A stretch of 64,000 bases of DNA from Streptomyces sp. CB02400 (GCF_001905725.1 NZ_LIWB01000026.1:17049-81048), one strand, 5' to 3'. Counted from the first letter of the stretch, positions 25,080-34,567 are shown. The notes: generated by a model from the sequence alone, not told the origin. Program-made: numbers and translations.

Positions 25080-27890
25080 TCAGTGCCGCAGTCGGGCCAG
25101 TATCTGTTCTGACTGTGCGGTGCGGTTCTGTTCCTGGTACAGCGCCAGGGCTTGCTCCCAGGCTTCGCGGGCGGCAGCGAGGCTGCCCATGGCTTGATGG
25201 GTTTCGGCCAGATTGGCGAGGGTGTCCGCCTCGTTGGAGAAGTCCGCGTACTCGCGGAAGAGGATCAGGGCCCGCTCGTAGTACTCAACCGCCTGCGCGT
25301 GCCGGCCGGTGCGGTGGGCGATGTAACCAAGGCTGTCGAGGGTGGAGGCGGCGTCGCCGGGACGTCCGTGTTCGTTGTACAGGCGCAGCGCCTGCTCACA
25401 GTGGACACGCGCCTGCGGATAGCGGCCGAGCTGGGCATGCATCCAGCCGACGGCGTTGAGCTGGTTGGCCTGCCAGACCGGGTTATCCAGCTGCTGGTAG
25501 AGGACGAGGGCGCGCAGTGCGTGGTCCAGCGCGCGCTCGTCGTCGCCGTACTGCTCCCAGACCCGGCCAAGGGTGCGGCAGATGTGCGCTTGGCCCGTGA
25601 TGTCGTTGGTGCGTTCGGCCAGGGTGAGGGCGGCACCGAGATGGTCCAGGGCTTCGCTGTGGTCGCCCGTCAGGGAGTGGGCGTGTCCGTAGCGCCAGTG
25701 GGCCAGGGCTCTGGGGGCGGGGGCGTCGCCGTGGCGTTCGGCTGCGGTCAGGGCGGCCCGCCAGACCGTGAAGTATTCGGTCAGGTGGTAACCGGCCTGG
25801 TGGTACGAGATGAGGGACCAGGCCAGTTGCCACACCTGGGGGAGACGGCCGGTGGCCAGGGCCAGGGACTGGACAGCGAGGAGGCAGACGTGTTCCTCGT
25901 CGAACCACTGGAGTGCGGCCGTGGTGTCCGCCGGGCTCAGCGGGCCGCACCCGGGCGCCGGCGGCTCCGTCCGGATCGCGAACGGCGTGTTCGGGCCGTC
26001 CAGGAGTCTGTTGGCCGCGTAAGCGGTGTGCACATGGAAGTCGACGAACCGGGTCAGGGCGGCCTCCCTGTCCTGGCCGGGCAATTGGTGAGCGAGTTCG
26101 GCGGCGTACAGACGCACCAGGTCGTGCATCCGATAGCGGCCCGGGCGGTCCTGCCGCACCAGGTGGGCGGACTCCAGTTCCGCCAGCAGAGCTCTGACCC
26201 GGGCCGGGGAAGATGCGGTGAGACTCGCCACTGCGGCCAGGCTGATGTCCGGCCCGGGGGTCAGGCCCAGGAGGACGAACAGGTTGCCGGCCGACGAGGT
26301 GAGCGCGCGGTGGGAGGCGGCGAAGGCCGCCCGCAGGCTGACGGTGAGATCACCGACGTCCAGTGCGTCGAGGCGGTCGGTGGCCTGGTTCAGTTCCGCG
26401 GCCAGCACGGCGAGTGGGAAGTCCGGGTGGGTGGCGGCGCGGGCGGCCACGATCCCCAGGGCCAGGGGGAGCCCCGCGCAGTGGTCCACCAGCGCGGCCA
26501 CGGACTCCGGCTCGGCAGCGGCCCGGGGCGTGCCGAGATGGCTGACCAACAGGTGGTGCGCCTCGTCCCGGCCGAGGACGTCGAGCGGCAGCAACTGGGC
26601 GCCGTGCGTTGCCACCAGCGCGGTCAGACGGTTGCGGCTGGTGATCAGCACGGTGCACGAAGGGCTGCCCGGCAGCAGCGGCCGGACTTGGTCGGCGTCG
26701 CGGGCATCGTCCAGGACAATCAGCATACGCCGCCCGGTGAGCAGACTCCGGTACTGCGCGGTCTGCGCGTCCGGGTCCGCCGGGATACTGTCCGGGACGG
26801 CGTGCAGCGCATCAAGGAAGGCGCGTACCACGAGGGCGGCGGGCACCGGCTGCTCGGTCGGGTCGAAGCCGCGCAGATTCACATACAGCTGTCCGTCCGG
26901 GAACCGGTGCGTGTTCTCGTGCGCCCAGCGCAGGGCCAGCCAGCTCTTGCCGATGCCACCGATGCCGCCGATCGCCGAGATCACCACGGTCCCGCCCGGA
27001 CCACCCTTCGTGTCCGCCGAAGCCTCCAACGCTGCCGTCAGCTGGTGCAGTTCTTTGCTGCGGCCGGTGAACACCCCGGGCGGTGCCGGAAGTTGCCGGG
27101 GCACGGGCCGCGGCGAGGCAGCCGTCGGCAAGGAGTGCGACGATGCCAGTGCGGGATCGGCCGAGAGGATCCGCTGATGTAGGTCCCGCAACGGCACCCC
27201 GGGGTCCACGCCGAGCTCCTCGGCGAGCCGTTCCCGGGTGCACCGGTAATGGCTCAGAGCATCGGCGGCCCGCCCAGACTGGTACAGGGCGAGCATCAGC
27301 TGACCAGCCAGCCGCTCGTCCAGGGGGTGCGCCTCGGCCCGCGACGTCAGGTCGGCCAGCAACTCGCCGTGACGACCCTGGAGCAGCGCGAGGTCGTTGC
27401 GGTCCAGTTCGGCTGCGAGCCGCTCACGGGCCAGCGTCTCGCGCAGCGTGCTGAACCACGGCGTGTCCAGGGTGGCGAACGGCTCGGCCCGCCACAAGCC
27501 GAGCGCTTCCTCGAGCATGGCTACGGCATGCTCGCCGTCCTCGGTGGTCCTGGCCCGCGCTACCAAATCCCGGAACCGGTGCAGGTCCACCGCTGAGGCG
27601 TCGACGGTGAGCTGGTAACCGCCCGGCTCCTTCACGATCCGTGCCCCGGCGCCCTCGAGGCAGCTCAGCGCCTGCCGTAAGCGGGACAGGTAGCTGTACA
27701 GGGTGGAACGGAACCGCTGCGGGAGCCGGTCCGCCCAGATACGGTCGGCCAGTTGATCCACCGAGACGGTGCGATTGACGTCGACCAGCAACACCGCCAG
27801 TACACCGCGCTGTCTCATGTGCCCGATGTCGAGCGGCCGACCACCGACCTGGACCTCGATGTCACCCAGCACCGCGAACCGCGCCGTCAC
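25080..27890 (-). CDS. AfsR/SARP-type regulator with NB-ARC and TPR domains
   Basis: A 936-aa regulator. The GTG at 27890 is the start because AGGAGG lies just upstream and the OmpR-type winged helix begins at once (TARFAVLGDIEVQVGGRPLD). A bacterial transcriptional activation domain follows to about residue 240 (LHRFRDLVARARTTEDGEHA; LYQSGRAADALSHYRCTRER). The NB-ARC ATPase domain has a P-loop GGIGGIGKSWLALRWA with Lys315 and a Walker B-like RRMLIVLDDARD. TPR repeats fill the C-terminal third. SARPs activate antibiotic or secreted-enzyme genes by binding direct repeats. It is divergent from a broken secreted esterase, its most obvious local target. Confidence 0.92.
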   Translation of the reverse strand: MTARFAVLGDIEVQVGGRPLDIGHMRQRGVLAVLLVDVNRTVSVDQLADRIWADRLPQRFRSTLYSYLSRLRQALSCLEGAGARIVKEPGGYQLTVDASAVDLHRFRDLVARARTTEDGEHAVAMLEEALGLWRAEPFATLDTPWFSTLRETLARERLAAELDRNDLALLQGRHGELLADLTSRAEAHPLDERLAGQLMLALYQSGRAADALSHYRCTRERLAEELGVDPGVPLRDLHQRILSADPALASSHSLPTAASPRPVPRQLPAPPGVFTGRSKELHQLTAALEASADTKGGPGGTVVISAIGGIGGIGKSWLALRWAHENTHRFPDGQLYVNLRGFDPTEQPVPAALVVRAFLDALHAVPDSIPADPDAQTAQYRSLLTGRRMLIVLDDARDADQVRPLLPGSPSCTVLITSRNRLTALVATHGAQLLPLDVLGRDEAHHLLVSHLGTPRAAAEPESVAALVDHCAGLPLALGIVAARAATHPDFPLAVLAAELNQATDRLDALDVGDLTVSLRAAFAASHRALTSSAGNLFVLLGLTPGPDISLAAVASLTASSPARVRALLAELESAHLVRQDRPGRYRMHDLVRLYAAELAHQLPGQDREAALTRFVDFHVHTAYAANRLLDGPNTPFAIRTEPPAPGCGPLSPADTTAALQWFDEEHVCLLAVQSLALATGRLPQVWQLAWSLISYHQAGYHLTEYFTVWRAALTAAERHGDAPAPRALAHWRYGHAHSLTGDHSEALDHLGAALTLAERTNDITGQAHICRTLGRVWEQYGDDERALDHALRALVLYQQLDNPVWQANQLNAVGWMHAQLGRYPQARVHCEQALRLYNEHGRPGDAASTLDSLGYIAHRTGRHAQAVEYYERALILFREYADFSNEADTLANLAETHQAMGSLAAAREAWEQALALYQEQNRTAQSEQILARLRH

Positions 27891-28028
27891 CGCACCTCCT
27901 GCTTCCACAGCCCCTTCCCGGCCCCATCCCGTCGTCGAGCCGGACCGGACGGCGTCCTGCCGGGCCTGCTCGTCACCCTGACCTGCCAGTTCAAGGTCTG
28001 TCCAAGGTTTGACCACAGTCGGCTGGAA

Positions 28029-28079
28029 ACGGTGGTTGATGCGGTGCCCGCGCGGGGCGGGCACCGCGTCAACCACCGT
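28029..28079. promoter_or_regulatory. Long hairpin in the SARP/esterase divergent region
   Basis: ACGGTGGTTGATGCGGTGCCCG (two strings: arms at 28029-28050 and 28058-28079) forms 22-bp arms with one mismatch and a 7-nt loop. It ends about 10 bp before the esterase ribosome site. The genes are divergent, so it is not an ordinary shared terminator. It may be an operator or a 5'-leader structure. Confidence 0.75.
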
Positions 28080-28099
28080 CCCTGAAGAAGGAGCTTGCG

Positions 28100-28600
28100 G
28101 TGCTCAAGAACTCGCTCACCACCACGGGGAAACTCCTCGGCATCGTGGCGCTGTGTCTGTCCACGGTGCTCATCGGTGCCACGGGCGCGGCCGCCGATCC
28201 GGATGCGACATCGCCACCGCGTACCAACGGCACCACCGAGAAGGTCTACATGGCGAAGGGCTACGACCCGCCGACGAGTCACGCCAAGTCCGGCGTGAGC
28301 TGCACGTCCCGCTGGAACACCGCCGAGAAGGCCATGAAGCGCTGGGGACGGAGAGGCAAGTTCGTCCAGGTGAAGTTCTACAACGGCGACACTCACTGCG
28401 ACCTATCTGATCAGGAAGAGGAGCGATGGAACCTACGACGGAACCCGTGACCTCCCCCTCATCGAGCTCGGACGCCGCCTGGCGTGGAAGATCTACAAGA
28501 ATGACTCCCGGTACGGATGGAGCGTGGACCTCGTCGGCCACTCCATGGGCGGCCTCATCATCCGGGCGGCTCTGACGGGCACCGAGCGTCATATGGAGGG
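28100..28600 (+). pseudogene. Secreted alpha/beta-hydrolase (esterase/lipase), broken
   Basis: The GTG at 28100 has a good AAGAAGGAG site and opens a signal peptide (MLKNSLTTTGKLLGIVALCL, cleavage near AAA-DP). The mature start has EKVYMAKGYDPPTSHAKSGV and SCTSRWNTAEKAMKRWG. Near 28400 the frame slips; homology continues as DGTYDGTRDLPLIELGRRLA and the nucleophile elbow VDLVGHSMGGLIIRAA. At about 28595 it is cut by an IS5-type element in the opposite direction. About half of the usual catalytic domain is gone, so it is inactive. Confidence 0.75.
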
Positions 28601-29267
28601 ATGGCCGCCCTTCCGCTGCCGCAGGAGCCGGCGGTACTTGTCGTGGTCGTAGCCGCGGTCCGCGAAGGGCATGTCGGGCCGCCTGCGCGGTCGGCCCACG
28701 GCTCCCGCCACTGGCGGGATCTTGTCCAGCAGCGGTAGCAACTGGGTGACGTCGCCCGCGGTTTCCGCCGGTCAGCGACACCGCGAGCGGGATGCCCCGG
28801 CCGTCGGTGATGACGGGGTGCTTGCTGCCCGGACGTGCGCGGTCGACCGGGCTGGGCCCGCTTTTGGGCCCCTGCGTACGGCCCGGACGTGGGTGGGGGT
28901 GCCCCCGGCGAAGCCAGGGGGAGAGTCGATCACCGCCCGGGACCAGTCCAGCTGGTTCTTCGACCGCAGCTTGTTCAGCAGCAGCTGGTGCAGCCGGTCC
29001 CAGACGCCCGCCTCGTTCCAGGCCGCCAGACGCCGCCAGACGCCGCCAGCACGTCATGCCCGAGCCGAAGCCGAGCTCCTGAGGCAGGTACTCCCACTGG
29101 ATCCCGGTGTGCAGGACGAACAGGATCCCGCACGACGCCTGCCGGTCCGGCACACGCGGCCGCCCTTCCACCTGCTTCGGCGGCGGCTCGGGCAGCAACG
29201 GCTCGATGAGCGACCACAGTTCGTCCGACACGATCCACGGCCGCGACCGACGCCTCCCCACGCCCAC
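28600..29267 (-). pseudogene. IS5-family transposase, frameshifted
   Basis: The minus strand starts RRRSRPWIVSDELWSLIEPL and RQASCGILFVLHTGIQWEYL, shifts frame several times (around 29045 and 28950), then reads GPKSGPSPVDRARPGSKHPV and GRGIPLAVSLTGGN. It ends near 28600 inside the esterase. The distal catalytic part is missing. Confidence 0.75.
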
Positions 29268-29562
29268 ATCAACGAGCGATCAGGCAGACAGTCACATGAT
29301 CAAACCACTTTTGTTGGAGCCAGTAAGTGAGGCGTGCTCCGGGAGGAAGCTTCGTCAGGGCATGAGGTCTCCGAGAGTTGTCGGCGGCCGGGGAAGGCCA
29401 GGGCGGCGCGGGTACGCCGGGCGGCGCGATACGCCCCGGTGGGCTGACGGTGCCGAGGATTCTCCATGGCCGTTGAGTGCCGGAGTCGTACGACGAGACG
29501 GTGGGGAGCCGGCTACCGTGCGACTGCCGCGTGATCGGGTGTGTTCACACCAGGAGCGCAGG
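29268..29562. other. Gene-free interval left of the LPMO terminator
   Basis: No coding frame is supported between the IS5 remnant and the hairpin at 29563. The sequence near 29290-29340 is slightly richer in A+T than its surroundings. Confidence 0.4.
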
Positions 29563-29614
29563 GAGCCCCGTCGGGGCAGGGTGACCAAATGGGTCCCCTG
29601 CCCCGACGGAGCTC
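29563..29614 (-). terminator. Hairpin downstream of the second LPMO
   Basis: GAGCCCCGTCGGGGCAGG at 29563-29580 pairs with 29597-29614 (17 of 18 positions) around a 16-nt loop. It lies about 65 bp beyond the LPMO stop, as expected for a rho-independent-type terminator in Streptomyces, which often lack a U-run. Confidence 0.65.
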
Positions 29615-29679
29615 GGTCGGCCGGGCGGCGGGTTACCGGCGCCCGGCAGAGGCCGGTGCCGTGTGCGACGCTCTCCGGC

Positions 29680-30354
29680 TCAGCCGAAGTTCACGTCGCT
29701 GCACCACATGTATGCCTGGTCGAGGTGCGAGGCCTGCCAGATCACGAACAGGATGTGGTGTCCGGTGTAGCCGGAGGTGTTGACGTTGAACCTGATGTCC
29801 TGCGCCGGGGCGAAGCGGCCGGTCTGCGTGATGAAGTCGAGGTTGCCCCAGCCCAGGGTCTGGGTCTTGGGGTTGAAACCCTGCTTGCTCACGTAGACCC
29901 TGAAGTAGTCGGCACCGTGGGACGCCTGGTCGTGCAGCTGGACCGTGAAGTTGTTGCTGACGCTGGTCGTCTTCCACTGCCCGGGCTTGTTCAGGCTGGC
30001 GTTCCTCGAGAGGTTGTTGCTGCAGAGCGTCCCGTCGGGGGTCCGCGCCTGGAACTGGCCACCGAGACCGTCGCGGAGCGCGCTCATCCAGTTCCACATG
30101 GTGTCGGGGTTGGCCTGGAATGCCTGATAACACATGGGGTCTTCGGTCTGCATGGCCGGGCTCGTGTGGTTGCTGCCCCACGTCTTCCAGCACTGATACG
30201 CGCGGGAGGCGGGGTTGACGATGGTGCCGTGAGCCTGGGCGGGGGCCGACCAGGCCAGTGCGCCGACAACTACGGCGAACACCATGACGAGCGCCTGGAG
30301 AGGCCGGCGGAGGGACGACCGCGAACGCCCGGTTAACGGACTCTGTTTGCGCAT
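29680..30354 (-). CDS. Lytic polysaccharide monooxygenase, AA10 (LPMO10B-like)
   Basis: A 224-aa secreted copper enzyme. A long twin-Arg-containing signal ends APAQA before His42, the N-terminal copper ligand; the second ligand is His146 in HDQASHGADYFRVYV. The mature sequence (HGTIVNPASRAYQCWKTWG, EDPMCYQAF, MWNWMSALRDG, TPDGTLCS, VIWQASHLDQAYMWCSDVNF) resembles the Streptomyces coelicolor LPMO10B branch, which acts on both chitin and cellulose. No binding module is attached. GGAAGGAG precedes the ATG. A perfect CebR palindrome lies 35 bp upstream, pointing to induction by cello-oligosaccharides. A terminator hairpin follows the stop. Confidence 0.93.
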   Translation of the reverse strand: MRKQSPLTGRSRSSLRRPLQALVMVFAVVVGALAWSAPAQAHGTIVNPASRAYQCWKTWGSNHTSPAMQTEDPMCYQAFQANPDTMWNWMSALRDGLGGQFQARTPDGTLCSNNLSRNASLNKPGQWKTTSVSNNFTVQLHDQASHGADYFRVYVSKQGFNPKTQTLGWGNLDFITQTGRFAPAQDIRFNVNTSGYTGHHILFVIWQASHLDQAYMWCSDVNFG

Positions 30355-30388
30355 GTGGGGGGAACTCCTTCCAGTTGTAAGACTGTTA

Positions 30389-30402
30389 TGGGAGCGCTCC
30401 CA
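30389..30402. promoter_or_regulatory. CebR box upstream of the second LPMO
   Basis: TGGGAGCGCTCCCA, a perfect 14-bp palindrome identical to the CebR operator that controls cellulose and cellobiose genes in Streptomyces. It lies 35 bp before the LPMO ATG, so a bound repressor would block transcription. Release by cellobiose or cellotriose is known for CebR. Confidence 0.9.
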
Positions 30403-30739
30403 ACGGTACGTCTTCTGAGTGAAATGTCAATGAAACAAACAGAGTTGATTGCAGGGGTGGGCGGCGAGCAGGGAATCTGCCGTGAGCCAGGAGTCAGAAC
30501 CGTTCCCGGGACCGGAAAGCGAGGATGCGACCTGGACCGGTGTGCTGGGCGATGCCGGGGAGGGGTGTTCGCAGCATGGCAACGGAACCCGGTTCTGGCG
30601 TGAGGGCTGTCCAGTTCCACAACACGCGAGATCACAGGCCCCGGTGGTGCGCTTCCGTACACCCGAGTCGGCCTCGCCGGGCAAGTTGCCTGGTAGGAGC
30701 TGTGACTTTATGGTGCATCGGACGGGGAACGCGGCCGAT
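30403..30739. other. Gene-free interval upstream of the second LPMO
   Basis: Beyond the CebR box I see no supportable gene. Frames on both strands are low-complexity. Confidence 0.4.
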
Positions 30740-30934
30740 GGCACGCAGCGGGAACGTGCGTACTCCTCGGATCTGAACCGACGGCACTGGAGCATGGATG
30801 CCGTAGTGAGGGAAGCCGCCGGCAACGCAGATCAGTCTCGGCGCACTCCAACTCACCTGGGCCGCCGCAGCGGCCCCGAGACGCTCGCGGACCAGATGCC
30901 GGAACACTTCCCGGTGGACCGTCAGCCAGGCCAT
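30740..30934 (-). pseudogene. Short remnant of a conserved (DUF5655-like) protein
   Basis: The minus strand reads HREVFRHLVRERLGAAAAAQ, VSWSAPRLICVAGGFPHYGI and HAPVPSVQIR, which resembles the nuclease-like domain in proteins annotated DUF5655 or predicted transport protein. Only about 55 residues remain. The identification is by eye and tentative. Confidence 0.3.
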
Positions 30935-30999
30935 GGAGAAGAGGCTGGCTGATCACACCCGGGTCCGTTCCATGTTTGCTGACATGGCTGTTCCGGACG

Positions 31000-31470
31000 G
31001 GGCTGCCCCGCGGTGAGCGGGCGGCATGGGCTGCGGCTCGGCCGTCGCCAGTTCCCCACTGATGATGGTTCCCCCGCCGAGCCCTCCGCCCTCACCCACG
31101 TAGCAGCCACCAGCTCGACGACCCGTCGGTAGTCCACCGCGAGCACCTCCACGGTCGCCACCTCGTGCCAGTGCGACATGACAGCCCCGCGCCAAGGGCC
31201 TCTTCGACCACCGCCGATACCGCCCCGCGCACCCGCAGCGGGCACTTCCGCCACGTCCGGAGCGGTCAGGGCCTCGATGAGCTCCTCCCGGTCGATCACC
31301 CGACGCTCCAACACCGCTTCCGTCTCGGAGAATCCGGCCGCGATTCGTTCCGCCTGCGGGCGAAGCTCCTCCGCCCGCACCCGGGCAGCCGCCTTCCGCT
31401 CCTCCGGCACTCCCAACCATCGACTGCATCGGCCAACTCGCCTTCGCTGAGACAGAATTGAGCTAGCGAA
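31000..31470 (-). pseudogene. Broken conserved Streptomyces protein of unknown function
   Basis: The minus strand reads LGVPEERKAAARVRAEELRP, QAERIAAGFSETEAVLERRV, IDREELIEALTAPDVAEVPA and later HWHEVATVEVLAVDYRRVVE. This coiled-coil-plus-tail pattern matches a family common on Streptomyces mobile DNA. The frame then loses sense (around 31080), and the N-terminus is cut near 31470. Confidence 0.5.
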
Positions 31471-31682
31471 CTCTGTCAAGGCGACACCGGGAACATGCCT
31501 GACCGAAGAAGCCCAACCATCACATCCGGAGGGACATCGGCTTACCATGACGCCGCGTCAATTCGCGGTCTTGCAGATCCGGACCGGCAGGGGAGACTGC
31601 CTTTACGACCGGGTCCGCCCGGTCCCCGGCAGTACCACGCCAAGCAGGTCGGTCCACCGTCACTCCACCGAGATGAGGTCTG

Positions 31683-32459
31683 ATGAACCGAAACCGAGCC
31701 ACCGTCAGCGCGGTCGCCGTGGCCCTGTTCACCGCCGGTCTCGCCGTCGGCCCGGCGGCCGCCGCCACCGCCACCGCCGCCGAGGCGAAGGCCCGTGTCG
31801 GAGCCGACTGGGCAACTCAGTCGATCGTCTTCACCGCCGCTGCAGGACAGACCAACAACCTCAACATATTCTCCATGTACACCAGCGACGGGATCCGGCG
31901 GATCGGCTTCAGCGACGTGGTCCCGCTCGAACCGGGCGACCACTGTGCGTACTCCAGAGCCGAGGACACCACCTCCGTCGTCTGCGAACTGCCCGCTGAC
32001 AGCCCCCGGCCCGACAGGATCGACGTCTTCCTCGGTGACGGCAACGACACGATCGCCGCCTTCACCCCCGGGATCGGCACCGTCAGCGGCGGCCCCGGCG
32101 ACGACGAACTGCACGCCCACACCGCACGCACGGTGCTGGGCGACGCGGGGAACGACATGGTCATGGGACCCGCGGCCCTGCACGGCGGCGACGGCATGGA
32201 CCACCTGATGGGTGACGGCAGCAACCAGCAGATGTGGGGCGGCCGGGGCGACGACATGATCGAGGGCTACGGCGGTGACGACACCGTGCACGCCGGCCCC
32301 GGCGACGACCACGCCATGGGCGGGGACGGCCGCGACATCGTCCTCGGCGGCCCCGGCAACGACACACTGGACGGCGAAGGCGGCGACGACCTCGTCTGCG
32401 GTGGCGCCGGAAAGGACGCTCTCGAAGGCGGACCAGGCCGCAACATCGTCCTTCCGTAA
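31683..32459 (+). CDS. Secreted RTX-repeat protein, paralogue of the 9-kb copy
   Basis: A 258-aa protein from the ATG at 31683 (GAGATGAGG upstream). The signal peptide (MNRNRATVSAVAVALFTAGL, cleavage in the Ala run) is followed by the same domain as the other copy (KARVGADWATQSIVFTAAAG, IGFSDVVPLEPGDHCAY) and RTX nonapeptides: GGPGDDELHA, GDAGNDMVMG, GGRGDDMIEG, GGYGGDDTVHA-like, GGPGNDTLDG, GEGGDDLVCG, GGAGKDALEG. It has about two more repeat units than the paralogue and one Cys in the repeats. It should bind calcium outside the cell. It lies 1.3 kb from the second LPMO. Confidence 0.88.
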   Translation: MNRNRATVSAVAVALFTAGLAVGPAAAATATAAEAKARVGADWATQSIVFTAAAGQTNNLNIFSMYTSDGIRRIGFSDVVPLEPGDHCAYSRAEDTTSVVCELPADSPRPDRIDVFLGDGNDTIAAFTPGIGTVSGGPGDDELHAHTARTVLGDAGNDMVMGPAALHGGDGMDHLMGDGSNQQMWGGRGDDMIEGYGGDDTVHAGPGDDHAMGGDGRDIVLGGPGNDTLDGEGGDDLVCGGAGKDALEGGPGRNIVLP

Positions 32460-33006
32460 GCGCGCCTCCATGCCCGAAGGCCCTGGCTCGCGGCGCGAAC
32501 AGCGTCGCGGGCGTCGAGCCACGACCGTCGGCGACCCGCCACCCGAGCCGCGTCAACCACGAACGCCGCAGGCGGCAGGTCCCCGCGCGACACGAGGTGA
32601 CCCGGCTGGACCGGACCGTCGAACCTGTCGGTCGGCGCGGGCGCGAGTCTCCACGTTGCTCGGCCTACCCGATCCCGTAGAGACCCGGCAGGTCGACCAG
32701 CAGGAGATCATCGCGGTGGGCCGCTGCGTCAACCAGATCGGGGACCCAACCCGGTGAACCTATGCGGTCATAGTGCGAGCACCGTTGCAGTACTAGGTCC
32801 TTGGTACCGGCACCCGCACCGTGTGGGCCGGTCCCTCCTTCCGTGAGCTGCTCCTGTACACCGATGTCGACGTGCGGTGCTGAGCAGGCGCAGCACAACA
32901 GCACCCGTCGCCCGGGCGCCGGTCCGGGCGGCGTTCGGGCCTCCATGCGTCCGGAGGCGTCACGCCCCGCCCGCCTCACCGGCGCTACGGAAAGAAGGTC
33001 ACCGTA
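32460..33006. other. Interval upstream of a glycoside-hydrolase tail
   Basis: No supportable gene over most of this stretch. In the last ~25 bp the frame of the downstream fragment is open with sense (HRRYGKKVTVV), showing that the truncation point of that gene lies just upstream. Confidence 0.4.
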
Positions 33007-33492
33007 GTGGCCCCCGAAGTCCCCAGCGCGCAAACCCTCGGCTCCTGGACGCTGGACGTCGAGGACTGGCACCGCGGCCCGGACGGCAAGCGCGCGACCA
33101 CCGCCCACCACCTCACCCTTGACGCACTGCGGCCCTGGTCCGACATCCCCGCCCTGCAGGACGTGTCGGGCATCGGCACCTACACCACCAGCGTCCGGCT
33201 GGGGGACCTGGACGGGGCCTACCTCCACCTCGGTGAAGTCGTCGACACCTATGAGGTGACGGTCAACGGCCGAGCCGTGCCGCCGGGCGACCAGGTGACC
33301 CGGCGCATGGACCTGACCGAGGTTCTGCGGCCCGGCACCAACACCGTCACCGTCCGGGTGGCCACTCCGCTCAGGAACAGGCTACGCGTCACCGACGGAT
33401 TCCCCGCGCAGACCAGTCAGCCGCGCCAGCGGTACGGGCTGGTAGGACCCGTGCGGCTGGTCCCCTACCGGCAGGTGCGGATCTCTGCCTGA
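33007..33492 (+). pseudogene. C-terminal domain of a large glycoside hydrolase (truncated)
   Basis: From a GTG at 33007 the frame encodes about 161 residues of a galactose-binding-like beta-sandwich: LGSWTLDVEDWHRGPDGKRA, LDALRPWSDIPALQDVSGIG, TYTTSVRLGD, LHLGEVVDTYEVTVNGRAVP and RQRYGLVGPVRLVPYRQVRI. This pattern ends large alpha-L-rhamnosidase-like (GH106/GH78-type) enzymes. The catalytic part is missing and sense sequence extends only slightly upstream, so this is a 5'-truncated gene. A short product from the GTG is possible. Confidence 0.6.
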
Positions 33493-33825
33493 GCACGGCC
33501 GGTCACGGCTCGCGGAAGCCGGGAACCGTCGGGCGGCAAAGCTGTGCGACGGCCTCATGGTGTCTCCCGGCACGCGGCGGGGGGCACCACGAAGCCGCAG
33601 TGAGGAGGCCAGCGCGGCGGCCCTGCGGGACTGCGCCCCACGGGACATATTCATCGTCCACGTCCCGGGCCGCGATGGACGGCCAGTCCGTCGGCCGCAT
33701 GGCGTCGAGCCTGCCGTACATCGACGGCATTCCGGCCGAAGGCAGTCTGGGGCGTTGTCAGTTGTTGGTTGTGCGTGGGGCTGGTGGCGTGCCGGGGTGT
33801 GGTCGGCTCGAGTGTCGGTCTGGGT
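33493..33825. other. Interval between the hydrolase tail and the IS6 relic
   Basis: No gene supported. Near 33748-33770 GGGGCGTTGTCAGTTGTTGG resembles an IS6-type terminal repeat and probably marks the left end of the IS6 relic. Confidence 0.4.
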
Positions 33826-34567
33826 CAGGCCGTTGCGGCCGTGTCGACGACTCCGGTGGCGTGGTCCCGGATGGTGAAGCGGGTGGTGATTTCGGTTCGG
33901 TGGTCGGGGCGGTGAGCAGGTGGCGGTGAGGTCGGCTGTGGGGTGAGCTGCTGCTGAACGCGGGCAGGGGTCGCTGGGCTCCGCCCACGCTGCGGAAGCC
34001 CTTCATGGTCCGTTCGCGTTGCCTGGTGGGCTGGTGGCTGTTGTCCGCCCGGTTGTTGAGGTGCTTCGACTGTTGAGGTGCTTCGACTGACGGTGCTCGA
34101 CGCAGGGTATGGCCTCGCGGTGGGCCGTTCCGTAGGAGCGGAGCTTGTCCGTGATGACCCCCCGCGGCACCGCGCGCGTCTTCTTCGACGGGCGGCGGGA
34201 GAAGCGCCTGGGGGTGGCCTTGTCCCGTCGGCTCTGTGCGAGGATGTCGAGCACGTTGCCGTCCTGGTCGACGGTGCGCCACAAGTGCTTCAGCCCACTG
34301 TTGGTCTTGGTGAGGACCTCGTCCAGGTGCGACTTGTCGTCGGTCGGGGGCCGGTGACGGCGTGGTCCGTTCGTGTAGGCCTGGCCGAACTCGGCGCACC
34401 GGCGGCGGATGGTCTCGTAGGAGACGATGACCCCGGACCCCGCGCTGGAGCACGAGCTCCTCGACCTCAGGGAAGCTGAGCGGGAATCGGTGGTACAGCC
34501 ACACGCAGTGGGAGATCACCTCGGCCGGGTACCGGTGCTCCTTGTACGGCGGCGGCGTGCCCTCCAC
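33826..34567 (-). pseudogene. IS6-family transposase, multiply frameshifted
   Basis: The minus strand opens YKEHRYPAEVISHCVWLYHR and FPLSFPEVEELVLQRGV, then changes frame repeatedly. Sense pieces continue as VDQDGNVLDILAQSRRDKAT and TDKLRSYGTAHREA, and finally NNRADNSHQPTRQRERTMKG and FRSVGGAQR. The terminal repeat on the right is near 34618-34634 (AACGTGACAGTGCCC side). The element is dead. Confidence 0.8.

Noticed and set aside
25152..27182. A 676-codon plus-strand frame antisense to the SARP gene
   Set aside because: It mirrors the SARP codons and has no domain or start signal.
29563..29614. An operator for the second LPMO
   Set aside because: It lies beyond the gene's stop codon, so a terminator is the simpler reading; the real operator is the CebR box at the other end.
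33503..33929. Several overlapping 75-110 codon frames
   Set aside because: None shows a domain, ribosome site or consistent codon character, and they overlap the end of the IS6 relic.
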